DNA from: Flavobacteriales bacterium UBA5081
GTDB taxonomy: Bacteria > Bacteroidota > Bacteroidia > Flavobacteriales_E > Vicingaceae
Assembly: GCA_002415785.1 (NCBI GenBank)
Contig: DIAJ01000033.1
Span: 191,180 to 255,179 of the forward strand
DNA length: 64,000 nt
Direction of reading: 5' to 3'
The notes below the pieces were generated by a model that was not told where the DNA came from, ran no database searches, and worked only from the letters and a program-made list of their open reading frames with translations. This document shows positions 1 through 7,524 of this stretch, piece by piece. How positions within the stretch are numbered: position 1 is the stretch's first letter; each line of letters begins with the position of its first letter. Position numbers and translations under genes: made by a program.

Positions 1-306
1 CAAGCAAAGTTGATGACCTGTAGTCACCGTGAAAGTGTTTTCTGAATTTAAGGCATTAATGTTTTCAGCAACTTTGCCCTCAGCATAAAGCTTAATTTTT
101 CCTTTTTGATATTGTTGTTGAAGAGCCGTTTTTAAAATGCTTCGCTTTTCGGAACTGAAATTTCGCTTTTGAATAGCTTCTTTAAAAGCATCGAGATTAG
201 GCGAATGAGCGTAAAAATCAGTAATCTTGGGCTTCTCCTCCAAATAATCCGTGATGATTTGGGAGAAGTAGCCGGTTTCCTTAAAGTGAATACAGTCTGT
301 TTCCAT
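1..306 (-). CDS. bshC: Bacillithiol biosynthesis cysteine-adding enzyme BshC (N-terminal part)
   Basis: The reading frame starts with ATG at 306 and runs off the left edge, so only the first 102 residues are visible. The translation begins METDCIHFKETGYFSQ and contains ITDYLEEKPKITDFY, then near the edge TVTTGHQLCL. The last phrase matches the conserved TVTTGHQL motif near the N terminus of BshC proteins. BshC is the proposed last enzyme of bacillithiol synthesis, joining cysteine to glucosaminyl-malate in the cytoplasm. The start codon follows the rimO stop codon directly, with no spacer, so the two are probably co-transcribed and translationally coupled. The call rests on the N-terminal motif only; the catalytic core lies outside the window. 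Confidence 0.8.
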   Translation of the reverse strand, partial: METDCIHFKETGYFSQIITDYLEEKPKITDFYAHSPNLDAFKEAIQKRNFSSEKRSILKTALQQQYQKGKIKLYAEGKVAENINALNSENTFTVTTGHQLCL

Positions 307-1620
307 TTATGAAGGCACAATTTCGCCAAAAAGATCGAAATGCTCTGCTCGATGAATCTTAACATTTGCAAAATCGCCCAAACGCACGTAATCCGACTTG
401 GGAACAAGTACTTCATTGTCCACTTCCGGTGAATCAAACTCCGTTCGACCAACAAAATGGTCGCCTTCAACACGGTCAAATAAAACCCTAAAGGTTTTGC
501 CAACCTTTTCCTGATTCAGCTGAAAAGAGATTTCACTTTGAATGTCCATAATGCGATTGGCGCGCTGGTTTTTAATATCCTCCGGCACATCATCCTCTAA
601 ATTGTATGCGTGCGTATTTTCTTCGTGCGAATAAGTAAAAATCCCCAAGCGATCAAAGCGCTGTTCTCGCACCCAATCTTCCATACGTTGGAAGTCTTCT
701 TCGGTTTCTCCTGGATATCCGGCGATTAATGTTGTTCGAATGGCCATCTCCGGCACTTCTTTACGGAAGTTATCTAATAGCTCATTTGTACGCTTTTCAG
801 TGGTGCCTCTACGCATGGATTTTAACATAGGGTCACTGATGTGTTGTAGCGGAATATCAATGTAATTACAAATGTTGTCACGTTCGCGCATCACTTTTAA
901 CACATCCATTGGGAAACCCGAAGGAAATGCATAATGCAAGCGAATCCACTCAATGCCTTCCACATCGGAAAGTTTCTCTAGCAATTCGGCTAAATTTCTT
1001 TTGCCGTATAAATCTAAACCGTAATAAGTTAAATCCTGAGCAATTAAGATCAATTCTTTAACTCCTTGTGCAGCCAAATGCTGAGCACTTTTCACCAAAT
1101 CTTCGATGGGCGTACTCTTGTGACCTCCTCGCATGAGCGGAATGGCACAAAAGGAACAAGGACGATCACAACCTTCAGCTATTTTGAAATAAGCGTAATG
1201 GTTGGGCGTAGTGATCAAACGTTCGCCAATCAATTCTTTTTTATAATCAGCTTTGAGGGTTTTGAGCAAACGAGGTAATTCCCGCGTGCCGAAAAATGCA
1301 TCCACATTGGGAATTTCAGCTTGCAGTTCTTCTCGGTAACGCTCCGACAAGCAGCCGGTCACAAATACTTTGTCAACCTGACCATTTTCTTTCGCTCTGG
1401 AAAAATTTAAAATGGTATCGATGGATTCCTGCTTGGCATTGTCGATAAAACCACAAGTGTTGATGATCACGATCTCCGAATCATCGGTTTTACTTTCATG
1501 CTCAACATCAAACTTATTGGCCTTCAACTGATTCATCATCACCTCCGAGTCGAAGATGTTTTTGGAACAGCCAAGGGTAACCACATTGACTTTGTTCTTC
1601 TTAAGCGTTTTTGTCTTCAT
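307..1620 (-). CDS. rimO: Ribosomal protein S12 methylthiotransferase RimO
   Basis: This 437-residue radical-SAM enzyme adds a methylthio group to the conserved aspartate of ribosomal protein S12. Three N-terminal cysteines (Cys18 in TLGCSKN, Cys56 in NTCGF, Cys90 in TGCLSER) fit the auxiliary iron-sulfur cluster of the MTTase domain. CDRPCSFC at residues 151-158 supplies the CxxxCxxC radical-SAM cluster. A C-terminal TRAM-like region of about 65 residues completes the usual architecture. The sequence HKSTPIEDLVKSAQ after the radical-SAM cysteines is typical of RimO rather than MiaB. It lies downstream of ftsY after a 68-bp gap and abuts bshC. Length is normal and nothing looks broken. Confidence 0.96.
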   Translation of the reverse strand: MKTKTLKKNKVNVVTLGCSKNIFDSEVMMNQLKANKFDVEHESKTDDSEIVIINTCGFIDNAKQESIDTILNFSRAKENGQVDKVFVTGCLSERYREELQAEIPNVDAFFGTRELPRLLKTLKADYKKELIGERLITTPNHYAYFKIAEGCDRPCSFCAIPLMRGGHKSTPIEDLVKSAQHLAAQGVKELILIAQDLTYYGLDLYGKRNLAELLEKLSDVEGIEWIRLHYAFPSGFPMDVLKVMRERDNICNYIDIPLQHISDPMLKSMRRGTTEKRTNELLDNFRKEVPEMAIRTTLIAGYPGETEEDFQRMEDWVREQRFDRLGIFTYSHEENTHAYNLEDDVPEDIKNQRANRIMDIQSEISFQLNQEKVGKTFRVLFDRVEGDHFVGRTEFDSPEVDNEVLVPKSDYVRLGDFANVKIHRAEHFDLFGEIVPS

Positions 1621-1688
1621 TCAAATCCTTTCTTTAAAGCTTGTAGAAAAGCCCATGCTTATGACAATTGAGTGTGCTAATGGTTCGA

Positions 1689-2639
1689 TCAGTTAAACAA
1701 ACTATCGACAAACTCCTTGCGGTTAAACACCTGCAAGTGTTCCATGCTTTCGCCCACGCCAATGTATTTCACGGGAATTTTAAATTGATCGGAAATACCG
1801 ATTACAACTCCCCCTTTGGCTGTGCCATCGAGTTTGGTGAGTGCTAGTGCATTTACTTCAGTAGCTGCCGTAAACTGTTTAGCTTGTTCAAAGGCATTTT
1901 GTCCGGTTGAACCATCTAAGACCAATAGGATTTCGTGAGGAGCATCTGGAATCACCTTTTGCATAACTTTTTTAATTTTAGTCAACTCATTCATTAAGTT
2001 AACCTTGTTGTGCAAACGACCGGCCGTATCAATAATCACTACATCCGCCTCTTTAGAAACAGCTGATTGCAAAGTATCATAAGCCACAGATGCCGGATCG
2101 GCATTCATACCTTGGCTTACTATGGGCACACCTACTCTTTCTGACCAAATGGTTAATTGATCAACCGCTGCAGCACGGAAGGTATCTGATGCACCTAAAA
2201 CCACGCTTTTTCCGGCTTTTTTAAATTGATAGGCTAATTTACCGATCGTTGTAGTTTTCCCAACACCATTTACGCCCACCACCATAATTACATAAGGCTT
2301 TTTGTCTGATGGAACAGTAAATTCAGTGTAGTCGGTTGTATTATTTTCCTCTAAGAGATCTGCTATTTCCTCCTTTAAAATCGAGTTCAACTCCGAAGTG
2401 CCAACATATTTATCTTTAGAAACGCGTTCTTCAATGCGTTCAATGATTTTAAGTGTAGTATTCACCCCAACATCAGAAGTGATCAACACCTCCTCTAGAT
2501 CATCGAGTACCTCATCATCAACTTTTGACTTTCCAACAACTGCTCGGCTCAATTTACCGAAAAAGCTCTCTTTGGTTTTACTCAAACCTTCGTCGAGTGC
2601 CTCTTTTTTGTCTTTGGAGAAAATATTAAATAAACCCAT
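1689..2639 (-). CDS. ftsY: Signal recognition particle receptor FtsY
   Basis: FtsY is the membrane-associated SRP receptor GTPase that docks ribosome-nascent chain complexes on the Sec translocon. The protein has 316 residues: an N domain (about 1-105), then the G domain with the P-loop GVNGVGKTTT (about 122-131), DTFRAAA, the DTAGR G3 motif and TKLDGTAKGG (G4 and following). It lacks the long acidic A domain of E. coli FtsY and starts directly with a short MGLFNIF amphipathic stretch, as is common in Bacteroidota. It sits between a DUF4295 gene and rimO on the same strand and is probably in one transcription unit with rpmG. Confidence 0.97.
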   Translation of the reverse strand: MGLFNIFSKDKKEALDEGLSKTKESFFGKLSRAVVGKSKVDDEVLDDLEEVLITSDVGVNTTLKIIERIEERVSKDKYVGTSELNSILKEEIADLLEENNTTDYTEFTVPSDKKPYVIMVVGVNGVGKTTTIGKLAYQFKKAGKSVVLGASDTFRAAAVDQLTIWSERVGVPIVSQGMNADPASVAYDTLQSAVSKEADVVIIDTAGRLHNKVNLMNELTKIKKVMQKVIPDAPHEILLVLDGSTGQNAFEQAKQFTAATEVNALALTKLDGTAKGGVVIGISDQFKIPVKYIGVGESMEHLQVFNRKEFVDSLFN

Positions 2640-2706
2640 TTTCTTCGAATAAAAAAGGCTTCTCTCAGTACTGAAAGAAGCCTCAATAAACTATTTTGTT
2701 TCGCTT

Positions 2707-2862
2707 TTACTTCTTCTCAAAGAAGTCTTTTACCTTATCGTTAGGTACCATTTCTTCTTTAAAAGCGTAAGAGTTAGATTTATTAGACTTCACCATTTTA
2801 ATTACTTTGGTGAAAGACTTTCCTTCTCCTTTCTGAAGTGTTGCTACTGTTTTCTTTGCCAT
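2707..2862 (-). CDS. DUF4295 family small protein
   Basis: A 51-residue lysine-rich protein reading MAKKTVATLQKGEGKSFTKV and ending NDKVKDFFEKK. It is too short for many gene finders, but it has a clear ATG at 2862 and lies 11 bp after the rpmG stop codon. In Bacteroidota a DUF4295 protein is regularly encoded between rpmG (L33) and ftsY, which is its position here. The basic composition and ribosomal-protein neighbourhood suggest a ribosome-associated role, but this is inference and the function is not known to me. The N-terminal MAKK matches the start of the neighbouring L33. Confidence 0.88.
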   Translation of the reverse strand: MAKKTVATLQKGEGKSFTKVIKMVKSNKSNSYAFKEEMVPNDKVKDFFEKK

Positions 2863-2873
2863 GTCGCTATGCT

Positions 2874-3056
2874 TTACTTGATTTCTTTATGAACCGTCAT
2901 TTTTTTCAAAATCGGGTTGTATTTTTTCAACTCCATTCTGTCAGGAGTATTTTTTCTATTCTTCGTAGTAATGTATCTTGAAGTTCCGGGCATTCCGCTC
3001 TCTTTGTGCTCTGTGCACTCCATGATTACTTGAATTCTGTTTCCTTTCTTAGCCAT
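2874..3056 (-). CDS. rpmG: 50S ribosomal protein L33
   Basis: L33 is a small protein of the large ribosomal subunit. The 60-residue product starts MAKKGNRIQVIMECTEHK and contains the typical TSRYITTKNRKNTPDR and LKKYNP segments. I place the start at 3056, not at the in-frame ATG ten codons upstream, because MAKKGNR is the family N terminus and the extension MRSHKLKRGT does not belong to it. The single cysteine of MECTEHK suggests a zinc-independent version without the CxxC pairs. rpmB (L28), the usual upstream partner in Bacteroidota, is absent; the region upstream is non-coding. Confidence 0.97.
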   Translation of the reverse strand: MAKKGNRIQVIMECTEHKESGMPGTSRYITTKNRKNTPDRMELKKYNPILKKMTVHKEIK

Positions 3057-3232
3057 TGTTCCACGCTTTAATTTATGGGAGCGCAAATTTAGGTAAAAAA
3101 TCTGTTCTTCAAAATACTTCTTTTAAAAATATTTTTAACCTTTGGAGGTTTTAAGCAAAAGTAGTTTTAATTAGGTGTACTCTTGACTCAACGAGCTGTT
3201 TATAACAGTTTAAAAAGGAAATTTTGGGTATG

Positions 3233-3266
3233 TTTGATGTGCTAATGAATTTGATGTGCTAATGAA
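3233..3266. repeat. Tandem 17-bp direct repeat (two copies)
   Basis: The unit TTTGATGTGCTAATGAA occurs twice in tandem at 3233-3249 and 3250-3266 without mismatch. The core TGTGCTAATG also appears at 1673-1682 in the rimO-ftsY gap. The repeat lies in the 286-bp non-coding gap between divergent rpmG and the 93-residue membrane protein; apart from it I see only AT-rich sequence there. Confidence 0.8.
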
Positions 3267-3342
3267 ATGATGGAGTGATATTTTGACAACTTGACTATAT
3301 GATTGATTAGAGATAAAGTAGCAATGTATTGAATTATAAAAA

Positions 3343-3624
3343 ATGAAAAAATACTTGGTAAATGTACTTTATGGCATTTTAATATTAGTGCTTTATTATT
3401 TCATAAGACTTCTAGTTTTTTATTTTTTAACTCTGATTTTTGGAGTTGGGCTGCATTCAAACATTCCATTTCAAATCTCATTTTTTTCTATTAACCTAAT
3501 ATTGTTTGGTTTAATTATCTTTCTATTTGATAGAAAACAAAAATCAACTATATTTAAAACAATTGTTTATCTAGGAATAGGTATCTTGCTTCTTTCTGAT
3601 GTATTCGCATTATTTGAGATATAG
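3343..3624 (+). CDS. Small multi-pass membrane protein, unknown
   Basis: A 93-residue very hydrophobic product, starting MKKYLVNVLYGILILVLYYF at an ATG at 3343. Three transmembrane helices are apparent: residues about 5-37, 45-63 and 70-90, with a short basic loop FDRKQKST between the last two. I do not recognise a family. It opens an AT-rich run of plus-strand genes inserted next to the conserved rpmG block, and codon use is richer in A/T than in the neighbouring housekeeping genes. It could be a small immunity or envelope protein, but nothing in the sequence decides this. Confidence 0.6.
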   Translation: MKKYLVNVLYGILILVLYYFIRLLVFYFLTLIFGVGLHSNIPFQISFFSINLILFGLIIFLFDRKQKSTIFKTIVYLGIGILLLSDVFALFEI

Positions 3625-3835
3625 AATAACATAAAAATGTAAACAAACCATTATCTATTATATCATCGTTGTAAAATTATCAAGGTTGTTCATACTTCAG
3701 TTTAAACTTAAAATACCTGCATTTACTGCTTTCGTATTTTTTTGTAAGTTTGGTATTGAAACAGTTGAAAATTATTCAGTACGTTAAAACAAATCAAATA
3801 ATATTGCAGTTTTATAAAGTTGATGAAATATAAAA

Positions 3836-4024
3836 ATGGAAATAATTCCCATTATCATACTTGGAACTATCGCTTTGTTTATCTACTTTCTGCCAACTAT
3901 CATAGCATCTGGCAGAAATTCCACAGCGACTTTTTTGATATTTCTTATCAACTTATTTGGTGGCTGGACAATTGCGTTGTGGATTTTTGTTTTTATTTGG
4001 GCATTTTGCGCAAAAAAAAACTAA
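3836..4024 (+). CDS. Superinfection immunity family membrane protein (Imm_superinfect-like)
   Basis: A 62-residue protein with two membrane segments: residues about 4-25, including IALFIYFLPTIIA, and about 32-58, including FLINLFGGWTIALWIFVFIW. The pattern of a YFLPTIIA segment, a short polar loop with arginine, and a NLFxGWTxxxW helix is that of the superinfection immunity family (PF14373), named after the T4 Imm protein that blocks DNA entry of a second phage. In bacteria this small family is widespread and its role is usually unproven, so the anti-phage function is inference. The start ATG at 3836 follows an A-rich stretch. It stands alone, 211 bp after the preceding small membrane protein. 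Confidence 0.75.
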   Translation: MEIIPIIILGTIALFIYFLPTIIASGRNSTATFLIFLINLFGGWTIALWIFVFIWAFCAKKN

Positions 4025-4160
4025 TAATTTAATTAAAAGTAGACGTTAAATAAAACACAAGTCAATGGGAACAAATACAGTAGGCGTTAAAAGACTTAAC
4101 GGATTTAAAAAATTTGATCAAGTACATAACGAAATAAGTCTCAATCACACAGCCGATCAA

Positions 4161-4183
4161 TTCAATTAAATCGATTAATTGAA
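4161..4183. repeat. AT-rich inverted repeat, 9-bp arms
   Basis: TTCAATTAA (4161-4169) and TTAATTGAA (4175-4183) are perfect inverted arms around ATCGA. No T-run follows on either strand, so a terminator is unlikely. It lies about 110 bp upstream of the surface-protein start at 4293 and could be an operator; this is a guess. Confidence 0.4.
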
Positions 4184-4292
4184 GAGTAAAAGGATATGAA
4201 CAAGGCCTGCCTATTTAAGTGGCCGACTAATCACTAAGATTAGCACAAATTTCATTAAACCCCTCTACACTAAATCCTTAATAAATATACCC

Positions 4293-5423
4293 TTGAAAGT
4301 TAAATTTTTCCTCATAATTTTTACTATCTACTTTTTTTCAACAAACTGTATTGCTCAGAGTGAAAATTCAACTTGTTATACCCACTTAAAAAATAAACCC
4401 AAAAAGATTTCATTGGGATTAATTAATGCCGGAATTGGATTTGGAGGTTTTAAAAAATACAATGGTCTCAATCTTAGCCTTATTGATAAGACTTGCAAGT
4501 TAAATGGAGTTGGTTTTTGTATTGTTGGACAGTTAAATACTAAGAAAATTGTTAATGGATTTGACTTAGGGCTTATTCATTCAACTTCTTCTGTAAATGG
4601 AATTTTCATAGGTGCTCTATTTGGTGCTGTTGATTATAACTTAAAAGGAATTTCATTTACCGGTCTACTAGGAGACTTAGGTAGAGTAAAAGGAGTTAAT
4701 ATAGTTGGAGGACTCAGTATTGTTGATCAAATGAAAGGAGTCTCAATAACTGGTGTATACTCTGTTTACTCTAAAGGTTTCGGTTTGGGATTGAGTTTGA
4801 TAGGACAAAGTTTTCAAGGCATTTCTAATGGACTATATGTATCAGGCTTAATTTATAAATCTGAGAAGACAAATGGAGTAAGTATTTCTTCATTCAACTT
4901 TAATGAAAAAGGAAATGGAATTCAAATAGGAATATTAAACCACAGTAAACAATTTAATGGGGTTCAATTTGGACTTGTTAATATCATCAAAGAGAACCCA
5001 AAACTAATCAGAATTTTACCTTTAATAAATGCAAACTTGTCAAAAGACCCTATACAAAAAATAGAAAAAGATACAATCATTGAGCATCCATTTTCAGATA
5101 CCGCAAAACTCGTTAAGGAATATTACCCAAGTGGTAGACTGAAAAAAAAAGCATTCATTTCCAAAAACAAGTCATATCATGTTCAATATTATGAAAATGG
5201 TAGTCCAAAGGAAATTGTAGAATATAAGAATGAACAGTCAACTGAAAAAACATTTTACAAAAATGGCGTTATGAAATCAGAAATAACATATTCACAAGGA
5301 TTGCCAGTTGAAAGCTATTGGATATATGACAGGAAAGGAGATAAAAAAGAGGAACGAGACCCAAATAAATTTTATCCAAAAAGTAAATTTCATCAACTTT
5401 GGATAAAGCTAAAGAGGTTTTAA
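4293..5423 (+). CDS. Secreted repeat protein: LA_2272-like glycine repeats plus YwqK-type C-terminal repeats
   Basis: A 376-residue exported protein. A TTG start at 4293 gives MKVKFFLIIFTIYFFSTNCI as a signal peptide; the cysteine in STNCIAQ could alternatively be lipidated, and no in-frame ATG precedes it. Residues about 38-245 consist of about ten repeats of the type NGVxxGLxx..., such as GFGLGLSLIGQ and NGVQFGLVNI, typical of LA_2272-type surface-repeat proteins that probably form a stacked beta structure. Residues about 275-345 hold three YwqK/MORN-like repeats (KEYYPSGRLKKKAF, QYYENGSPKEIVEY, TFYKNGVMKSEITY). Both repeat types occur in Bacteroidota, but I do not know the function. It sits among accessory genes. 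Confidence 0.7.
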   Translation: MKVKFFLIIFTIYFFSTNCIAQSENSTCYTHLKNKPKKISLGLINAGIGFGGFKKYNGLNLSLIDKTCKLNGVGFCIVGQLNTKKIVNGFDLGLIHSTSSVNGIFIGALFGAVDYNLKGISFTGLLGDLGRVKGVNIVGGLSIVDQMKGVSITGVYSVYSKGFGLGLSLIGQSFQGISNGLYVSGLIYKSEKTNGVSISSFNFNEKGNGIQIGILNHSKQFNGVQFGLVNIIKENPKLIRILPLINANLSKDPIQKIEKDTIIEHPFSDTAKLVKEYYPSGRLKKKAFISKNKSYHVQYYENGSPKEIVEYKNEQSTEKTFYKNGVMKSEITYSQGLPVESYWIYDRKGDKKEERDPNKFYPKSKFHQLWIKLKRF

Positions 5424-5486
5424 TTGATTTAATTAAAGGTTTCTTTTAACTAACTAGCATAGATTGTTAAATCACAAGAAAGAAAA

Positions 5487-5937
5487 ATGCCCTACGAAAG
5501 AATTGAAAACAAACGTTATGAAAAGAACTTAAAACTGTTTAAATGGGGTGCAATACTATCTTTAGCTCTCGCTGCAATTAGAATAGCGATAGAGCCGAAA
5601 ATTTTAAGTGGTATTGGAAGTACAATTGACTTTATTCTGCTCTTATACCCTATTCCCCTATTTATACTCTATTATAGAACTGCACAAAAGTGGGGCGGAC
5701 AGTTTATTGAGTGGAAAGAAGATGAGATTTCATTTAAATCGAGAAAATACGACAAGACTACAATTCCTTTTTTCAGACACAAAATCTATTAATATTTATT
5801 TACACATAATTGAGATTGAAACCCTAAATGCTAAGTATAAAATCAACATAGAGGATTATACAGCTTATAGTGATAGAGTTCAATTAAAATCTAATTTTGA
5901 AGAAATTAAAAACCAAGTTAAGAATGCAGCTAGTTAA
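5487..5937 (+). pseudogene. Frameshifted small membrane protein, unknown family
   Basis: Two overlapping reading frames join into one plausible protein. The first (ATG at 5487) gives MPYERIENKRYEKNLKLFKW, two membrane helices (residues about 20-38 and 45-64), then FIEWKEDEISFKSRKYDKTT before a stop at 5790. Removing one T from the run of six at about 5767-5772 continues the frame as IPFSDTKSINIYLHIIEIET and then NIEDYTAYSDRVQLKSNFEE up to 5937, giving about 149 residues with two helices followed by a beta-rich cytoplasmic tail. This is either a true frameshift mutation or a homopolymer sequencing error. The coherent reading of both halves supports one ancestral gene. No family recognised. Confidence 0.65.
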
Positions 5938-7234
5938 GTATTGCTTTATTTTCCTATTCTCTTTCTCCATTTACGCTCAAAACGAAATAATTGAACTCCC
6001 ACTTTCGAAAGAAATTGGCTACGGTTACTTTAAGCCTTCTTTTAGAGGGATTAACACTTATCCGGCAGAAAAAACCGGTCCCCCCCTAGAAAAGACTCAA
6101 CTAATTTTAAGTGGAGCTCCAAGCAATTGGGAAAATATAAAGTATGGTGACATTGAAACAAACATCTATCAATCTGTTTATCAAGCTTACTTAGAAGAAA
6201 AAATTAGTCAAAAGGATTTTGACCAAATGAAAAAAGCTTGGGACTGGAAATTAGACAGCTCTGAACTGTCGGAAAGCGCTATTAAAACAAAGATTGGTTT
6301 TGCAACAGGAACAGATAGTAGCGGAAATTTGAAAATGATTATTGATGCTAACAACAACTTAACTCTTACAGATGACAAGGCATTCGAACCTCTAAATCAC
6401 GACTCCATAAAAGACTACAACCAAGATTCCATTGCTTTAAAAAATGCAATCTATATTTCTTTTGAACAGTTCATTAATAATACAATTCAAGAAGTGACAC
6501 TTCCATACTTTGTAAAACACATAAGTGAATATGACATTTTAGTTGGCAACTTTCTTCAATATTGCAAAACAACTTTTGAAGGAAATAAAATAGTCGTTTG
6601 TTCAGACAACTTTACAAATCTTTTATACAAAGACCCAAGTATTGCAACAATAGATTTTACAGTAAATAAAGACAGCAAAATAGACAATCAAAAGCTTATT
6701 GAGAAAAACGAATATATTAAAATTAATGACAAACTCTATAAAAATATGGGAGTAAGCCTTGCTAACAACACTTTAAAACTAGAGCCAATTGATGAAGATA
6801 AAAGTGAACTATTTTCTACTCAAATAGGCTTTAGACCTCCACCTTTTAATGCTAAAAAATTTAAAGTAGACTCTACTATTTCACTAAAAAACTTAGAAGG
6901 CAAGTATGTTCTAATCGACTTTTGGGCAGTTTGGTGCCAACCCTGCATAGCCGATCTACCTAAGCTAAAGCAATTGTATGAAAAAACAAATAGAAGTGAC
7001 TTTGAAGTAATTAGTATTGTTGGCGAAAGCAAATTTCAAAATCTTGAAAAATCTATAGAAAAATTCTCAATCAATTGGCCGCATATATTTTCTGACAAAG
7101 ACAACCAACTGATTGAGAAGTATAAAATTAATGGATACCCAACTACTTTTCTATTAAACAAGAAAGGTTACATTATTGCCAAAGACATAAGAGGTGAAGA
7201 ACTTGAAGAGAAAGTTTTAGAGTTAATCGACTAA
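5924..7234 (+). CDS. TlpA-like thioredoxin-fold protein with large N-terminal domain
   Basis: A 436-residue exported protein. I start it at ATG 5924 (MQLVKYCFIFLFSFSIYAQ, a signal peptide) rather than the TTG nine codons upstream. Residues 20-300 form a large N-terminal region of unknown fold. The C-terminal 140 residues are a TlpA/ResA-type thioredoxin domain: LEGKYVLIDFWAVWCQPC with active-site Cys338 and Cys341, and INGYPTTFLLNKKG carrying the cis-proline. Such proteins act as periplasmic disulfide reductases, for example in cytochrome or cell-envelope protein maturation. The start overlaps the end of the frameshifted upstream gene by 14 bp, so the two probably formed an operon. The redox substrate cannot be deduced. 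Confidence 0.8.
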   Translation: MQLVKYCFIFLFSFSIYAQNEIIELPLSKEIGYGYFKPSFRGINTYPAEKTGPPLEKTQLILSGAPSNWENIKYGDIETNIYQSVYQAYLEEKISQKDFDQMKKAWDWKLDSSELSESAIKTKIGFATGTDSSGNLKMIIDANNNLTLTDDKAFEPLNHDSIKDYNQDSIALKNAIYISFEQFINNTIQEVTLPYFVKHISEYDILVGNFLQYCKTTFEGNKIVVCSDNFTNLLYKDPSIATIDFTVNKDSKIDNQKLIEKNEYIKINDKLYKNMGVSLANNTLKLEPIDEDKSELFSTQIGFRPPPFNAKKFKVDSTISLKNLEGKYVLIDFWAVWCQPCIADLPKLKQLYEKTNRSDFEVISIVGESKFQNLEKSIEKFSINWPHIFSDKDNQLIEKYKINGYPTTFLLNKKGYIIAKDIRGEELEEKVLELID

Positions 7235-7524
7235 CTTTTATCCTTCCCCAAATAACTTTTCAAATTTTCCACATACTTTTCAAAAGCTTCCACGCCTTTT
7301 TTGCTTATTTTACAAGTAGTTAAGGGACGCTTCCCTTTAAATGACTTTTCCACAATAATGTAGCCTGCCTTTTCCAGTTTGTCAATTTGCACACTCAAAT
7401 TGCCGGCAGTAGCTTCCGTTTTTTCTTTTATAAAAGTAAAATCGGCCTCCTCCACACTAATTAGAAGTGAAACAACTGCCAATCGCAACTGTGAGTGCAA
7501 TAAAGGATCTAGTGATTTAAACAT
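7231..7524 (-). CDS. Winged-helix transcriptional regulator (HTH_34/MarR-ArsR-like)
   Basis: A 97-residue DNA-binding protein starting MFKSLDPLLHSQLRLAVVSL, followed by a winged helix: recognition region ATAGNLSVQIDKLEKAGYII, then the wing VEKSFKGKRPLTTCKISKKG. This pattern is typical of the small Bacteroidota regulators related to PF13601. I prefer the ATG at 7524, which overlaps the stop codon of the upstream membrane-protein gene by 8 bp (coupled ATGTTTAA), over the ATG four codons upstream. Its likely role is to repress its own two-gene operon; the ligand is unknown. Its 3' end overlaps the convergent thioredoxin-like gene by 4 bp. Confidence 0.85.
   Translation of the reverse strand: MFKSLDPLLHSQLRLAVVSLLISVEEADFTFIKEKTEATAGNLSVQIDKLEKAGYIIVEKSFKGKRPLTTCKISKKGVEAFEKYVENLKSYLGKDKS

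Noticed and set aside
132..503. A 123-codon minus-strand frame overlapping bshC and rimO
   Set aside because: It is out of frame with both real genes and has no protein-like features.
4065..4169. A 34-codon frame (MGTNTVGVKRLNGFKKFDQV...) between the immunity-like gene and the surface protein
   Set aside because: Too short, no homology recognised and no clear ribosome-binding context. It could be a remnant of a gene start, but that cannot be supported.
5608..5937. A separate 109-codon gene
   Set aside because: Its first half is a nonsense frame over the upstream gene; only the second half is meaningful, as the continuation of the frameshifted gene.
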